Assembly: GCA_900544305.1 (NCBI GenBank)
Contig: UQUV01000011.1
Span: 6,766-70,765, forward strand
Reading direction: 5' to 3'
Origin: an uncultured Porphyromonadaceae bacterium
GTDB taxonomy: Bacteria; Bacteroidota; Bacteroidia; Bacteroidales; Muribaculaceae
Length of the DNA stretch: 64,000 bases
In this document: in pieces, positions 1 to 9,187 of the stretch
Position numbering within the stretch: the first letter of the stretch is position 1
Layout of the letters: each line of letters begins with the position of its first letter
Notes under the pieces: generated by a model
What the model was told of the DNA's origin: nothing
Seen by the model: only the letters and a program-made list of their open reading frames with translations
Databases searched by the model: none
Made by a program: the position numbers and the translations under genes

Positions 1-1215
1 AACTTTCACTATTATAACTGCGCCCTCGATTTCAGTAAGCATATTTATGATATGATGGATTATCTGCAAAAAATAGGAGATCGTCCTATGGTTGCCACCG
101 AATGTCTCACACGTACCAACGGTTCTGGCATTGCACGTACATTATCAGCTTTCTCCAAGTATAAAGTGAATTTTTATGTTTGGGGATTGTATGTTAATGA
201 CCGAAATTGGGAAACTCGTTGGGGACAAAGTACTTATGACCCTTATGGACCCATGTTTCATAATCTGTTCTACAGCGATGGTGATGTGTATGACAGCCGT
301 GAAACAGACATGCTCAAGGACTATCGTTTCTGTGAAAAAAACGAAGAATTGTATCCGCCATTAGAGAGAACCGAACGATGGAGCCATGAACGGGCGTGGA
401 AGTGGATGGTGACCGGTCCGCTGAAAGGTTTCACAGCAAACGGATTGAAATCTCTTCCCCATGCGGATGGTTATAATGCAGTAAAAATAGCTTTTTCATA
501 TAATACATGGAAGGCTGACACTGCCTCTTTTTTCCGTCAAATGGATGGTTTGTTAGCCCAGGCTGCCGCAAAAGGATTGAGCGTCATGCCGCTCTTACTT
601 ACTGATGATGATTTCCAAGCTCCTCATCAATCGTTGGCAGAATATGTAGGGAGTGTTGTTGGCAGGTATTATTGCGATACACGTATCAAGGCATGGGAAC
701 TATATCATCATCCTGGAGAAAAGGTAAACGACGCAAATGCTTTGGAACAGTTGGTTAAACTCCTTTTTCGTTATGCCCGCAACCAGTATGCAAATCAGCC
801 TCTCACCATGACTCCTTATGTACAGGTTAATGCATTTGAACCAGGGTTCGACTATTGGGGTGCATTGGTACATGGACGAACCGGCGGCTGGGACCGACTC
901 GTATACGGAGGCGGCAGCAATGCCCGATTGTGCTATACGATATGGGGTCTGTCTGATATCATCTCTTTTTCGGCATGTTCAAAAGCTCCTGAAACAGGTT
1001 GGCTGGCCAGTATATGTTTCCGTTTCGGACGCCCTGTGTTCTGTACTCAATGGAACATAGACGACAGCACGGACATAGATGCTTATTTGCAACGTTTTGC
1101 TAAAAGCCAGATTTTCTGGTTTTCCAGCGGAACGGACATCCTGCCCGAAAAACTTGTCGGATTTAAATTCGAACAAATCAGTACGCAACGACAAATAACT
1201 GAAGGAATTTTTTAA
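1..1215 (+). CDS. GH5-like tandem-domain glycoside hydrolase, 5' partial
   Basis: The frame is open from the first base, so the N-terminus lies outside the window; 404 residues are visible. The first part is the C-terminal end of a GH5-like TIM barrel of the Bacteroidales '1,4-beta-xylanase' type, with a likely nucleophile Glu in ATECLTRTNGSG (codon 100-102) followed by a VNFYVWGLY strand. From about base 460 a second barrel of the same kind begins, with AWELYHHPGE where active members have WDLYNEPGN, and CTQW where they have TEY/TEC. Both expected catalytic Glu positions of the second copy (codons 709-711 and 1048-1050) are therefore His and Gln, so this copy is probably non-catalytic. It lies 22 bp before susC and probably belongs to the same operon. 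Family assignment comes from motif memory, not a search. Confidence 0.7.
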   Translation, partial: NFHYYNCALDFSKHIYDMMDYLQKIGDRPMVATECLTRTNGSGIARTLSAFSKYKVNFYVWGLYVNDRNWETRWGQSTYDPYGPMFHNLFYSDGDVYDSRETDMLKDYRFCEKNEELYPPLERTERWSHERAWKWMVTGPLKGFTANGLKSLPHADGYNAVKIAFSYNTWKADTASFFRQMDGLLAQAAAKGLSVMPLLLTDDDFQAPHQSLAEYVGSVVGRYYCDTRIKAWELYHHPGEKVNDANALEQLVKLLFRYARNQYANQPLTMTPYVQVNAFEPGFDYWGALVHGRTGGWDRLVYGGGSNARLCYTIWGLSDIISFSACSKAPETGWLASICFRFGRPVFCTQWNIDDSTDIDAYLQRFAKSQIFWFSSGTDILPEKLVGFKFEQISTQRQITEGIF

Positions 1216-1237
1216 TAATATTATACATACAACTATC

Positions 1238-4200
1238 ATGTCTAAATTAAAGATGCAAAACTTTTTATATAGGACATTTATTTTAATGTTTGTCTGTTTT
1301 GTCCCGATAAATCTTTTTGCGCAAAAAAGAACAGTTGCTGGTCTTGTACAAGATAAGACTAGTCAAGAGCCGTTAATCGGTGTGACTGTTATGGAAAAAG
1401 GGACAACAAATGGAACAATGACTGATATTGACGGACGCTTTAATATCAGTGTCAGTTCAAATGCGACGTTAGTATTCTCTTATGTCGGCTATGCGAGTCA
1501 GGAGGTTGGCATTAAAGGGAAAAATGAGATAACAGTCGGTATGCTTCCAACAAGCGAAGCCTTGGATGAATTGGTTGTCATCGGATATGGTGTTCAGCGG
1601 AAAAGTGATATAACTGGTTCTATTTCCTCTGTCTCTGGAAAAGACATTAATGATGTTCCAGTGTCGTCGGCTCTTCAAGCTCTTCAGGGTAAAGCTGCCG
1701 GTGTTAACATTATTCAAAATACAGGAGCACCTGGTAGCAATACAACGATTAAGATTCGTGGTACGGGAACTGTGAATGATGCAGATCCGCTGTATGTGGT
1801 GGATGGTTTTATTGTCGATGATATTGATTATCTTAATCCGAATGATATTGCCAATGTAGAGATTTTTAAAGATGCGGCTTCCAGTGCAGTATATGGAGCT
1901 CGAGCTGCTAATGGAGTTGTGGCAATTACAACAAAAAGCGGAGAAGAAGGAAAAACTAAAATAACGTTCGACAGCTATGTGGGTTTTTCAAATCCATGGA
2001 AAACGATTGATGTTATGGGTGTCGAGGATTATGCTTTGATGTCAGATTATATAAATGGATTGTCCAATTATTCTGCTGACGGTAAATTATATTATTCGAA
2101 GAATGAGAATGGTCAATTGGTCTACGATGATTATAAATTTCATCGTGTCGATACAATACGTAACAATTCTCCAAAAAATTGGTGGGATGCCATTACTCGT
2201 ACAGGATTCCGTCAACAATATAATTTGTCTGTTTCAGGTGGTAATGCAAAAACGAAATTTTTGGTAAGTGCCAGCTATTTTGATGAAGATGGTATTGTTG
2301 AAACTTCTAAATATCAGCGATTCAATGCTCGCGTAAATGTAAACCATCAGTTAACATCATGGTTGAACGCCAGTGCGAATATTTCATATACAAATGAAAA
2401 TACACATGCAGTTCCGGAAGGTCAGAATGGTGTGTTGAAACGTGCTTTGTATCAGAATCCATTAGTATATACATATGATTCAAAAGGTTATTATTCTGAA
2501 GATCATCCTATTGCGATGATAAACAGAAACCATCAGCAAATCAAGACCGACAGGTTTGACATGAATTTGAGTTTGAATGCTGACATTACGAAATTTTTGA
2601 ATTATCAGTTTAAGACATCTTATTATATAGTTCCGGAAGATCATACAAATTTTTACGAGGTTAACAAATTGGATGTGGACTTCACTATGCCGAGTGACTT
2701 GACAACCGTTTATCGCAGACAAAACCGTACGGATAAATGGGAGATCAATAACTTGTTGACATTCAAATGGAACAATGATGTACACTTCCTTACAATACTT
2801 GCTGGTCAAACAGCAGAAGGATACCGTTATAGTTATCAAGAATCAACAAGGAAAGGTACAGCCAGCAATTCGTCCAATGATTGGTTCTTGTCAAGTGCTT
2901 ATACTGGCGATAAAACATATGGGTTGAATCGTGAGTGGAGTGCTGTCGGTTTTATTGGACGTATCAATTATGATATCCTCGATCGTTATTTGTTCCAGGC
3001 CAATGTTCGTGCGGATGGCTCTTCTAAATTTGCTTCAAGTGAGCGCTGGGGTATTTTCCCATCTGTTTCTGCCGGATGGAAGTTTTCTAGCGAATCGTTT
3101 ATGGAAGGAGCAGATTGGTTGAGTTTGGGTAAACTGAGAGTTGGTTGGGGTATATTAGGTAATAACCGAATTGACGAGACATCTCGTTATACGCTTATTT
3201 CTTTACAATATAATTATCCATATGGTATTGGTAATCATATTCTTTATCCAGGAGCGATTGCAACTACAATCGGTAATGATGCTATCCGTTGGGAGAAGGC
3301 AGAAACATTTAATGTTGGTGTCGATTTAGGCTTCTTAAGGAATAATCTTACTGTAAGTTTGGAATATTTTGATAAGGAAACTAGTGATATGTTGTTAAGA
3401 GTTCCAACTGTGTTATCAGCTGGTTTAGACAGCGATCCGATGACAAATGCGGGTGCAGTTAGAAACTACGGAGCGGAAATGAATGTTAGTTATAAAAATA
3501 ATATTAATAAATTCCGCTATGAAGTTGGATTTAACTTGTCGTACATCAAGAATGAAGTAACAAGTTTAGGAACTGGCAATGAACCTATCTATGGTTCATA
3601 TCTGGAAGAAGGAAGTATCTTGGATTTTGTTACAAAAACGGCTGTAGGAAAGCCAATTGGCTGTTTCTATGGATATGTAACAGACGGAATTTTCAATACT
3701 TATGAAGAGGTTAAGGCCAGCGCACAATATGAAGTCGGTAAAAATGATTTTGAGCAGACAACTTTCCCTGGTGATTTTCGGTTTAAGGATTTGAATGGTG
3801 ACGGTCGTATTACAGCAGAGGACCGTACATATTTAGGTTCTCCATTGCCTGATTTTGTATTTGGTGTTCCAATTTCTTTGGGATATGGCAATTTTGATTT
3901 GAATTTGTTTTTCCAAGGGCAAACCGGAAACAAAATATTTAATGTGATGGATTATTATTTGTACAATGCTGCTGAAGGAAATGTTTACGCCGACATACGA
4001 GAAAAACATTGGTCAGGCCAGCTTAGTGATGACCGTAAGTTTTTCCCGAAAAATCTAGATGCAACAGTACCAGATTTGGATCCAAACGATCGAGCACGTA
4101 ATTTCCGTGCATCAGATTTCTTTGTGAAGGACGGTTCTTATGTCAGATTAAAAGAATTGCGTCTGACTTATACATTCCCGAAAGAATTGATTTCGAAATG

Positions 4201-4387
4201 GAGAATGTCGAATTTAGCATTGTCGCTTTCTGCCTATAATTTATTGACATTTACGGCATATGATGGATTTGACCCAGAAGTCGGCAAGGTGGTAGGAACC
4301 GAAAGTAATAATTTAAGCATGGGTGTTGACCATGGTAATTATCCACAGGCTCGTTCTTTTACGATCGGACTTAAGATAGGTTTATAA
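1238..4387 (+). CDS. SusC/RagA-family TonB-dependent outer-membrane transporter
   Basis: 1049 residues, the usual length of SusC proteins. A signal peptide (about residues 1-29, ending NLFAQ) precedes a carboxypeptidase-regulatory-like domain (VAGLVQDKTSQEPLIGVTV), the family motif LDELVVIGYGVQRKSDITGS, a TonB plug with IKIRGTGTVNDADPLYVVDG, and a long beta-barrel. It imports oligosaccharides across the outer membrane together with the SusD protein encoded 17 bp downstream. No N-terminal FecR-interacting (STN) domain is visible, which fits control by the HTCS at 11940 rather than by an anti-sigma system. The glycan specificity cannot be read from the sequence. Confidence 0.96.
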   Translation: MSKLKMQNFLYRTFILMFVCFVPINLFAQKRTVAGLVQDKTSQEPLIGVTVMEKGTTNGTMTDIDGRFNISVSSNATLVFSYVGYASQEVGIKGKNEITVGMLPTSEALDELVVIGYGVQRKSDITGSISSVSGKDINDVPVSSALQALQGKAAGVNIIQNTGAPGSNTTIKIRGTGTVNDADPLYVVDGFIVDDIDYLNPNDIANVEIFKDAASSAVYGARAANGVVAITTKSGEEGKTKITFDSYVGFSNPWKTIDVMGVEDYALMSDYINGLSNYSADGKLYYSKNENGQLVYDDYKFHRVDTIRNNSPKNWWDAITRTGFRQQYNLSVSGGNAKTKFLVSASYFDEDGIVETSKYQRFNARVNVNHQLTSWLNASANISYTNENTHAVPEGQNGVLKRALYQNPLVYTYDSKGYYSEDHPIAMINRNHQQIKTDRFDMNLSLNADITKFLNYQFKTSYYIVPEDHTNFYEVNKLDVDFTMPSDLTTVYRRQNRTDKWEINNLLTFKWNNDVHFLTILAGQTAEGYRYSYQESTRKGTASNSSNDWFLSSAYTGDKTYGLNREWSAVGFIGRINYDILDRYLFQANVRADGSSKFASSERWGIFPSVSAGWKFSSESFMEGADWLSLGKLRVGWGILGNNRIDETSRYTLISLQYNYPYGIGNHILYPGAIATTIGNDAIRWEKAETFNVGVDLGFLRNNLTVSLEYFDKETSDMLLRVPTVLSAGLDSDPMTNAGAVRNYGAEMNVSYKNNINKFRYEVGFNLSYIKNEVTSLGTGNEPIYGSYLEEGSILDFVTKTAVGKPIGCFYGYVTDGIFNTYEEVKASAQYEVGKNDFEQTTFPGDFRFKDLNGDGRITAEDRTYLGSPLPDFVFGVPISLGYGNFDLNLFFQGQTGNKIFNVMDYYLYNAAEGNVYADIREKHWSGQLSDDRKFFPKNLDATVPDLDPNDRARNFRASDFFVKDGSYVRLKELRLTYTFPKELISKWRMSNLALSLSAYNLLTFTAYDGFDPEVGKVVGTESNNLSMGVDHGNYPQARSFTIGLKIGL

Positions 4388-4404
4388 TTTAACAAACGTT
4401 TGTT

Positions 4405-6084
4405 ATGAAAAAAATTATTGTCAGAATTCAGGTCTTGGTCTTTGCCATTCTCTCATTAACAGCTTGTTCTGATTTTTTAGAAAAAGATGTAACAGGGGAA
4501 TCAGATGCAAATGACTATTACGATACTAAATATAAATTGCAGTCGGCATTGAATGCAGTGTACGATGTTTTACAATCTGATGAATTTACAGAATGTGAAT
4601 ATCGTTTTGGAGATCCCACAGCTGATGATGTTTGGGGTGGAGATGAAGGTTTGGGCTCACAAATGGGACAGTTAGTTAATTTCCGTTTTGATACGAATAA
4701 CGAATGGATTCGGAGACGCTGGGAGATTAACTATAAAGGAATCCATCGCGTTAATCAGGTGATAGCGAATGCTCATAAAGTGCAACTGTCAACTACGGAT
4801 TATTCTGAATATAAAGAGGTTCGTGAGATTCTTGGACAGGCAAAATTTTTGAGAGCATTCTTTTATTTCAACCTTGTAAAAACGTATGGAGGCGTTCCCA
4901 TTCGTCCGGAGGTTGAGGATGTCAACAATTTGGTAATTCCTCGTAGTTCTGTGGAAGATGTTTATGCATATATTGAAAAGGATTTGCGAGAAGCTGCTAT
5001 AATGTTGCCTGCACGTTATCTGGGTAATGATTGTGGTAAAGCTAGCGAAGGTGCAGCAGTTGCATTATTGATGAAAGTGTTAATGTATCAGGCTGTTCCT
5101 GGCGAACAGTCGGAAAAATGGGCAGAAATGGTACGATTGGGTGATTTCTTTGTTTCTGGTGTACCAATGACATTTGAAGAAATTCTGCAATATGATTCTG
5201 AAGAAGAAGATTGGGAAGCTCTTCGTGTCCGTTTGTGGTTCAAGCCAAAGGCAGAAAACGGAGAAACGGATCCTTATGAAACGCCGCAAACCCAACTTCC
5301 GTCATTGAATACGTCGTATACACTGAAATATACCGACTATTATGGTAAGAATTTTACATACATTGATCAGTTCTTTCAAGATGGAGAATTCTGTAGCAGC
5401 TCAATTTTTGAAATTGTTTATAAAGAATCGGCTGACGGTACAAACGGTGATACCAATGAAGGTGGATTTATTTATGATGAATTATATTCTTCGTCTCCAA
5501 GAATGTGGACTACCTCGGATATAATCACTGAAATTTTTGGAAGTGATCCACGCCGTAGTTATATCTTGGGCCACCAAGAGTATACTCCGGATGGAGATTT
5601 ATGTCAGTGTGGACCAGGTAGATATGTTTCTTTAAAATGGTATACACCAATGAAAGAGCGTCCTCAATATGGTGGAGACAATGGAAAGAATCGTCGAGTA
5701 ATCCGTTTCCCTGAAGTTGTTTTGATGTATGCTGAAGCCTTGAACGAATGTGGTAACGGTATGGCTGCATTGGAACAACTGAACAAATGCAAGGCACAGG
5801 CAAATACAATCAATAACAGTTCAACTTTGTATATTGGTGGTGGTTATGGATATATGAGAGATCAGATTTGGAAAGAACGCAGAATTGAAATGTGTTTTGA
5901 ATGGGATCGTTTCTTTGATTTGGTTCGACAAAAACGAGCTGCCAGCGTGATTAAAACATATGGCTCTAAGCGAGCGAACAAACGGGGCTATTACTTCCGT
6001 GAGGGTGTCAATGAAATTTTCCCTATCCCACAAAGTGAAATAGACGTTTCAAATGGTGTTGTCACTCAAAATCCAGGTTATTAA
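4405..6084 (+). CDS. SusD/RagB-family glycan-binding outer-membrane lipoprotein
   Basis: 559 residues with a lipoprotein signal peptide (SLTACSDFLEKD; the Cys is the lipidation site). The tetratricopeptide-like helical core typical of SusD follows, for example the segment around GQAKFLRAFFYFNLVKTYGG. The C-terminus carries the usual RWDRFFDLVRQ-like and FPIPQSEID motifs (here MCFEWDRFFDLVRQ and IFPIPQSEIDVSNG). It forms the lid of the SusC transporter and binds the glycan at the cell surface. It follows susC by 17 bp and is followed 20 bp later by the lipoprotein gene of the same operon. Confidence 0.96.
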   Translation: MKKIIVRIQVLVFAILSLTACSDFLEKDVTGESDANDYYDTKYKLQSALNAVYDVLQSDEFTECEYRFGDPTADDVWGGDEGLGSQMGQLVNFRFDTNNEWIRRRWEINYKGIHRVNQVIANAHKVQLSTTDYSEYKEVREILGQAKFLRAFFYFNLVKTYGGVPIRPEVEDVNNLVIPRSSVEDVYAYIEKDLREAAIMLPARYLGNDCGKASEGAAVALLMKVLMYQAVPGEQSEKWAEMVRLGDFFVSGVPMTFEEILQYDSEEEDWEALRVRLWFKPKAENGETDPYETPQTQLPSLNTSYTLKYTDYYGKNFTYIDQFFQDGEFCSSSIFEIVYKESADGTNGDTNEGGFIYDELYSSSPRMWTTSDIITEIFGSDPRRSYILGHQEYTPDGDLCQCGPGRYVSLKWYTPMKERPQYGGDNGKNRRVIRFPEVVLMYAEALNECGNGMAALEQLNKCKAQANTINNSSTLYIGGGYGYMRDQIWKERRIEMCFEWDRFFDLVRQKRAASVIKTYGSKRANKRGYYFREGVNEIFPIPQSEIDVSNGVVTQNPGY

Positions 6085-6104
6085 TCATCAAAAATTAAAG
6101 AGAA

Positions 6105-7082
6105 ATGAAAACATCTATAAATATATTATTGAGCGTATGTCTTGTGCTTCTTCTGGGTGCATGTGCTGAGGAAGAAGCTGCAACACCGAAAGCTGTTATG
6201 ACTATTGATAAGGACTTGCTAAACATTAATGAGTCAATGATAGTCAATTTCCATGGAGTGGCTGATCAGGTTGTTGTATATACTGGGGATGAGACTCATG
6301 ATTATGAGTTGCGTAACCAGAATAATACTGGATTTGTGGTTAATAAAGGTACATTCAGTTATTCATATACTGTTCCAGGAACATATAAAGTAGTATGTGT
6401 CGCTTCAACACATACGGATGGCGCTACGGATTTGAAACGTGATACATGTTCTTATTACGTTAAGGTTATTGATGATCAAACGGAGATAGACAAATTGTCA
6501 TGTCCTCAAATTCTGTATGACGAGGTATTTGCTGAGAAATTGAACGAATCAGACTGGTTGATGAAATTGCCGAGAAAGGTAAAGTATAAAACAAATGCCA
6601 TGACAATTTCATTGAAACAACGATTAAGTTTTTATATTCATTCGGAGCTGACTAAGGTTTTCATTGATGGTGCTGAATTTTCTAAAACTACAAAATATGA
6701 TTTGGAAAATGATTTGAATATTAAAGTACAATCTGATTTTGGTACGACCCGTGATTATAAATTGTTTACAATCTATTATCCGGAATTCAAATCAATGTCC
6801 ATTGCTGGAGTTGAAGGAACTTTGGTAAGAAATGAATTCGAATATGATTCTTTTGTATATGAATTCAAGCTGCCGGCAGGTACGGATGTAAGTAATGTTG
6901 TTCCGGAATTTACACTTAGTGGAGATGGCGAAAAAGTTTATATAGGAGAAGCTGAACAGATTTCGGGAGCAACTGCAGTTGATTTTACTAAACCTGTCAC
7001 GTATAGGTTGATTGGAACAGACGCTGAAAATCCAGATGTTAAAGCTGTTTCAAATGTGGAGATTAAGATCGTTTTTGAATAA
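6105..7082 (+). CDS. Surface glycan-binding-type lipoprotein of the PUL
   Basis: 325 residues. The signal peptide ends in a lipobox (LLLGACAEEE). An N-terminal PKD-like beta-sandwich (about 30-125, with FSYSYTVPGTYKVVCVAS) is followed by a middle domain and a C-terminal domain resembling DUF5018 (MSIAGVEGTLVRNEF ... LPAGTDVSNVVPEFTLSG ... VDFTKPVTYRLIG). Genes in this position, directly after susD, usually encode SusE/F-like surface glycan-binding proteins. That role is inferred from position and domain shape. A strong terminator follows 50 bp downstream and closes the susCD operon. Confidence 0.75.
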   Translation: MKTSINILLSVCLVLLLGACAEEEAATPKAVMTIDKDLLNINESMIVNFHGVADQVVVYTGDETHDYELRNQNNTGFVVNKGTFSYSYTVPGTYKVVCVASTHTDGATDLKRDTCSYYVKVIDDQTEIDKLSCPQILYDEVFAEKLNESDWLMKLPRKVKYKTNAMTISLKQRLSFYIHSELTKVFIDGAEFSKTTKYDLENDLNIKVQSDFGTTRDYKLFTIYYPEFKSMSIAGVEGTLVRNEFEYDSFVYEFKLPAGTDVSNVVPEFTLSGDGEKVYIGEAEQISGATAVDFTKPVTYRLIGTDAENPDVKAVSNVEIKIVFE

Positions 7083-7132
7083 CGGTATAATTGGTTAGTA
7101 AGAGGTAGTTCAGATTGAATTTTGTGTTTAGG

Positions 7133-7167
7133 AAAACCTCTTTCAAATGAAAGGGGTTTTCTTTTTT
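7133..7167 (+). terminator. Rho-independent terminator after the susCD operon
   Basis: The stem AAAACCTCTTTC / GAAAGGGGTTTT (one wobble pair) with loop AAAT is followed by CTTTTTT. It separates the susCD-lipoprotein unit from the downstream enzyme genes. Confidence 0.85.
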
Positions 7168-7198
7168 AGTGTTTAACCATGATATGAATTAAATAAGT

Positions 7199-9151
7199 AT
7201 GAAAAAAATATTATTGACTATAGCTCTGTTATTGGGCCTGAATACGGTTGTTAGAAGTGAACGAGTGGCACCATATTCAGGTTCAAGAATTTTTTGGGAT
7301 ATGAATAGCCAGGTGACTGTCTTTAATTCTGGTAATTATGCTCGCATGATCGAATTGCAGGATGGTAGATTGTTGGCTGTTGCTGAAGCCGGTGGTGGTA
7401 TATCTATTGCAATTAGCGAGAATAAAGGAAAAAATTGGAGTGATCCCAAGCGTATTGTCGCTAATCCTGGACAAATATTTTTGGCTGTTCCGGATGTTAT
7501 TCAGTTGAAAGATGGAACAATTGTCGTAGGATATAATCCACGTCCTACGGAACCATATTCAGAGGATAGAAAGTTTGGTATACGTGTTGTTAAGAGTATA
7601 GATAACGGAGAAACTTGGAGTGAACCTATTTTTGTATTTGATGCACAGCATACATTTAATGATGGATGTTGGGAGCCTTCTTTTTTAGAATTGCCTTCGG
7701 GTGAACTCCAATGTTATTTTGCGAATGAAAATGATTATACTTCAAGTGGTGAACAGTGTATCTCAATGTGCCGCTCTTTTGATAAGGGAGAAACTTGGAG
7801 TGACCCGGTTAAGATTAGTTTTCGCGCTAATTCTCGTGACGGTATGCCTGTTCCTATATTGCTGAAGGATGAAAGTGAGATTGCAGTTATTATAGAGGAT
7901 AATGGTTGGCCGGGACGTAATAATTTTGCAGCAACGACAGTTCGTACTACATTAGAGGATAATTGGAGTTCTGGTTATGTTGACGCAAATAGTCCTAACC
8001 GTAATATGATATTTGAAACCATTCCTCCAGTTGGAATTGTTTCTGCTGCTCCATACATTAGAGTCCTTCCATGGGGAGAAACTGTTGCTTCATACCAGGG
8101 TAATGAAAATCGGAGTTCATTTGATTTGCAATATTTTGATATGTTTGTTCTTGTTGGTGATGCGCGTGCAAAAAATTTTAAAGCCAAAAGTGCACCTTTT
8201 TCTCTTGATTTGGGGCATCATTCTATTTGGAACTCGGTTTCTGTAATTGAAGATGGCGTTGTTGTTGCAGTTGGTTCTATCGGTGAACCAAATAAAAATA
8301 ATAATGTCCAAATGATAAAAGGGTATCCAATCCGACAGGTAAAAGCAAGTTATGGTACTATAAAAGTTGACGGAAACAGAAGCTCTGATGAAAAATGGAC
8401 AACAGAAAATGCTGATCAGTTGAAAATGGGCAATGTAACAAAGAATAAAACGACAGTGGATTTTGCCTATGACAATGATAACTTGTATTTGACAGCTCGA
8501 GTTATTGACCGCAATATTATCAATACAGGTTTGGACAATGATGGTATTCGTTTCTTTATTGATGCGGATAACGTTTCGGATACAGAACCTGTACAAGGCA
8601 TGTATAGTCTTTTCTTGGATACGGATGGTAGCATGAAACTTCAGCGGGGAGACAATGGCAGATGGGTGACAGATAGCAATACGGATGGCATACAATATGC
8701 ATTGAATCTCAAATCGTTTTATTATGATGTGGAGGTTGCAATTCCTTGGAATAAGCTTGGAAAGTCTTCAGCGCCAGTGAATCAACGTATGGCGATAGCA
8801 TTAGAAATTGCCAATAAGGAAGAATTTCGTTTGACCAATGAGGTTATTCCAGATGTAGATAACAATGCTTCATGGACATGGCTTGAATTTGTATTGGAAG
8901 AAAATAGTGACGTTGCCAATATTGAATATGACGCCAAAATAAACGTAAAATTGAAAGACGGGAATATTTATATTGACAGTGAGAAAAAAATGAGTCGTGC
9001 AGATCTATTTTTGTATAATGGCATGCTTGTTAAAACTATGAATATTAATGGCTGCTATACACAAATGCCTTTTCCAAATGAAGGGAAAGGCATTTTGAAG
9101 GTCGTTTTTGAGGATGGACAAATCTATAGCCAAAAGTTGTGGGTACGATAG
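7199..9151 (+). CDS. Asp-box (sialidase-fold) glycoside hydrolase with C-terminal CBM9-like domain
   Basis: 650 residues with a signal peptide (about 1-20). Residues about 30-380 form a six-bladed sialidase-like propeller with three Asp-box motifs (SENKGKNWSDP, SIDNGETWSEP, SFDKGETWSDP). Residues about 390-565 match a family 9 carbohydrate-binding module (TVDFAYDNDNLYLTARVID, DGIRFFIDADN, VEVAIPWNKLG). The last about 70 residues form a small beta domain ending KLWVR. The fold is shared by GH33 sialidases and by exo-acting arabinanases such as GH93, so the reaction is not settled; the two GH43 neighbours make an arabinan-type substrate more likely than sialic acid. It sits 36 bp before the next GH43 gene and is probably cotranscribed with it. 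Confidence 0.75.
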   Translation: MKKILLTIALLLGLNTVVRSERVAPYSGSRIFWDMNSQVTVFNSGNYARMIELQDGRLLAVAEAGGGISIAISENKGKNWSDPKRIVANPGQIFLAVPDVIQLKDGTIVVGYNPRPTEPYSEDRKFGIRVVKSIDNGETWSEPIFVFDAQHTFNDGCWEPSFLELPSGELQCYFANENDYTSSGEQCISMCRSFDKGETWSDPVKISFRANSRDGMPVPILLKDESEIAVIIEDNGWPGRNNFAATTVRTTLEDNWSSGYVDANSPNRNMIFETIPPVGIVSAAPYIRVLPWGETVASYQGNENRSSFDLQYFDMFVLVGDARAKNFKAKSAPFSLDLGHHSIWNSVSVIEDGVVVAVGSIGEPNKNNNVQMIKGYPIRQVKASYGTIKVDGNRSSDEKWTTENADQLKMGNVTKNKTTVDFAYDNDNLYLTARVIDRNIINTGLDNDGIRFFIDADNVSDTEPVQGMYSLFLDTDGSMKLQRGDNGRWVTDSNTDGIQYALNLKSFYYDVEVAIPWNKLGKSSAPVNQRMAIALEIANKEEFRLTNEVIPDVDNNASWTWLEFVLEENSDVANIEYDAKINVKLKDGNIYIDSEKKMSRADLFLYNGMLVKTMNINGCYTQMPFPNEGKGILKVVFEDGQIYSQKLWVR

Positions 9152-9187
9152 GTGTGATAACAGATAATACTAATATTTTGAAGAACG

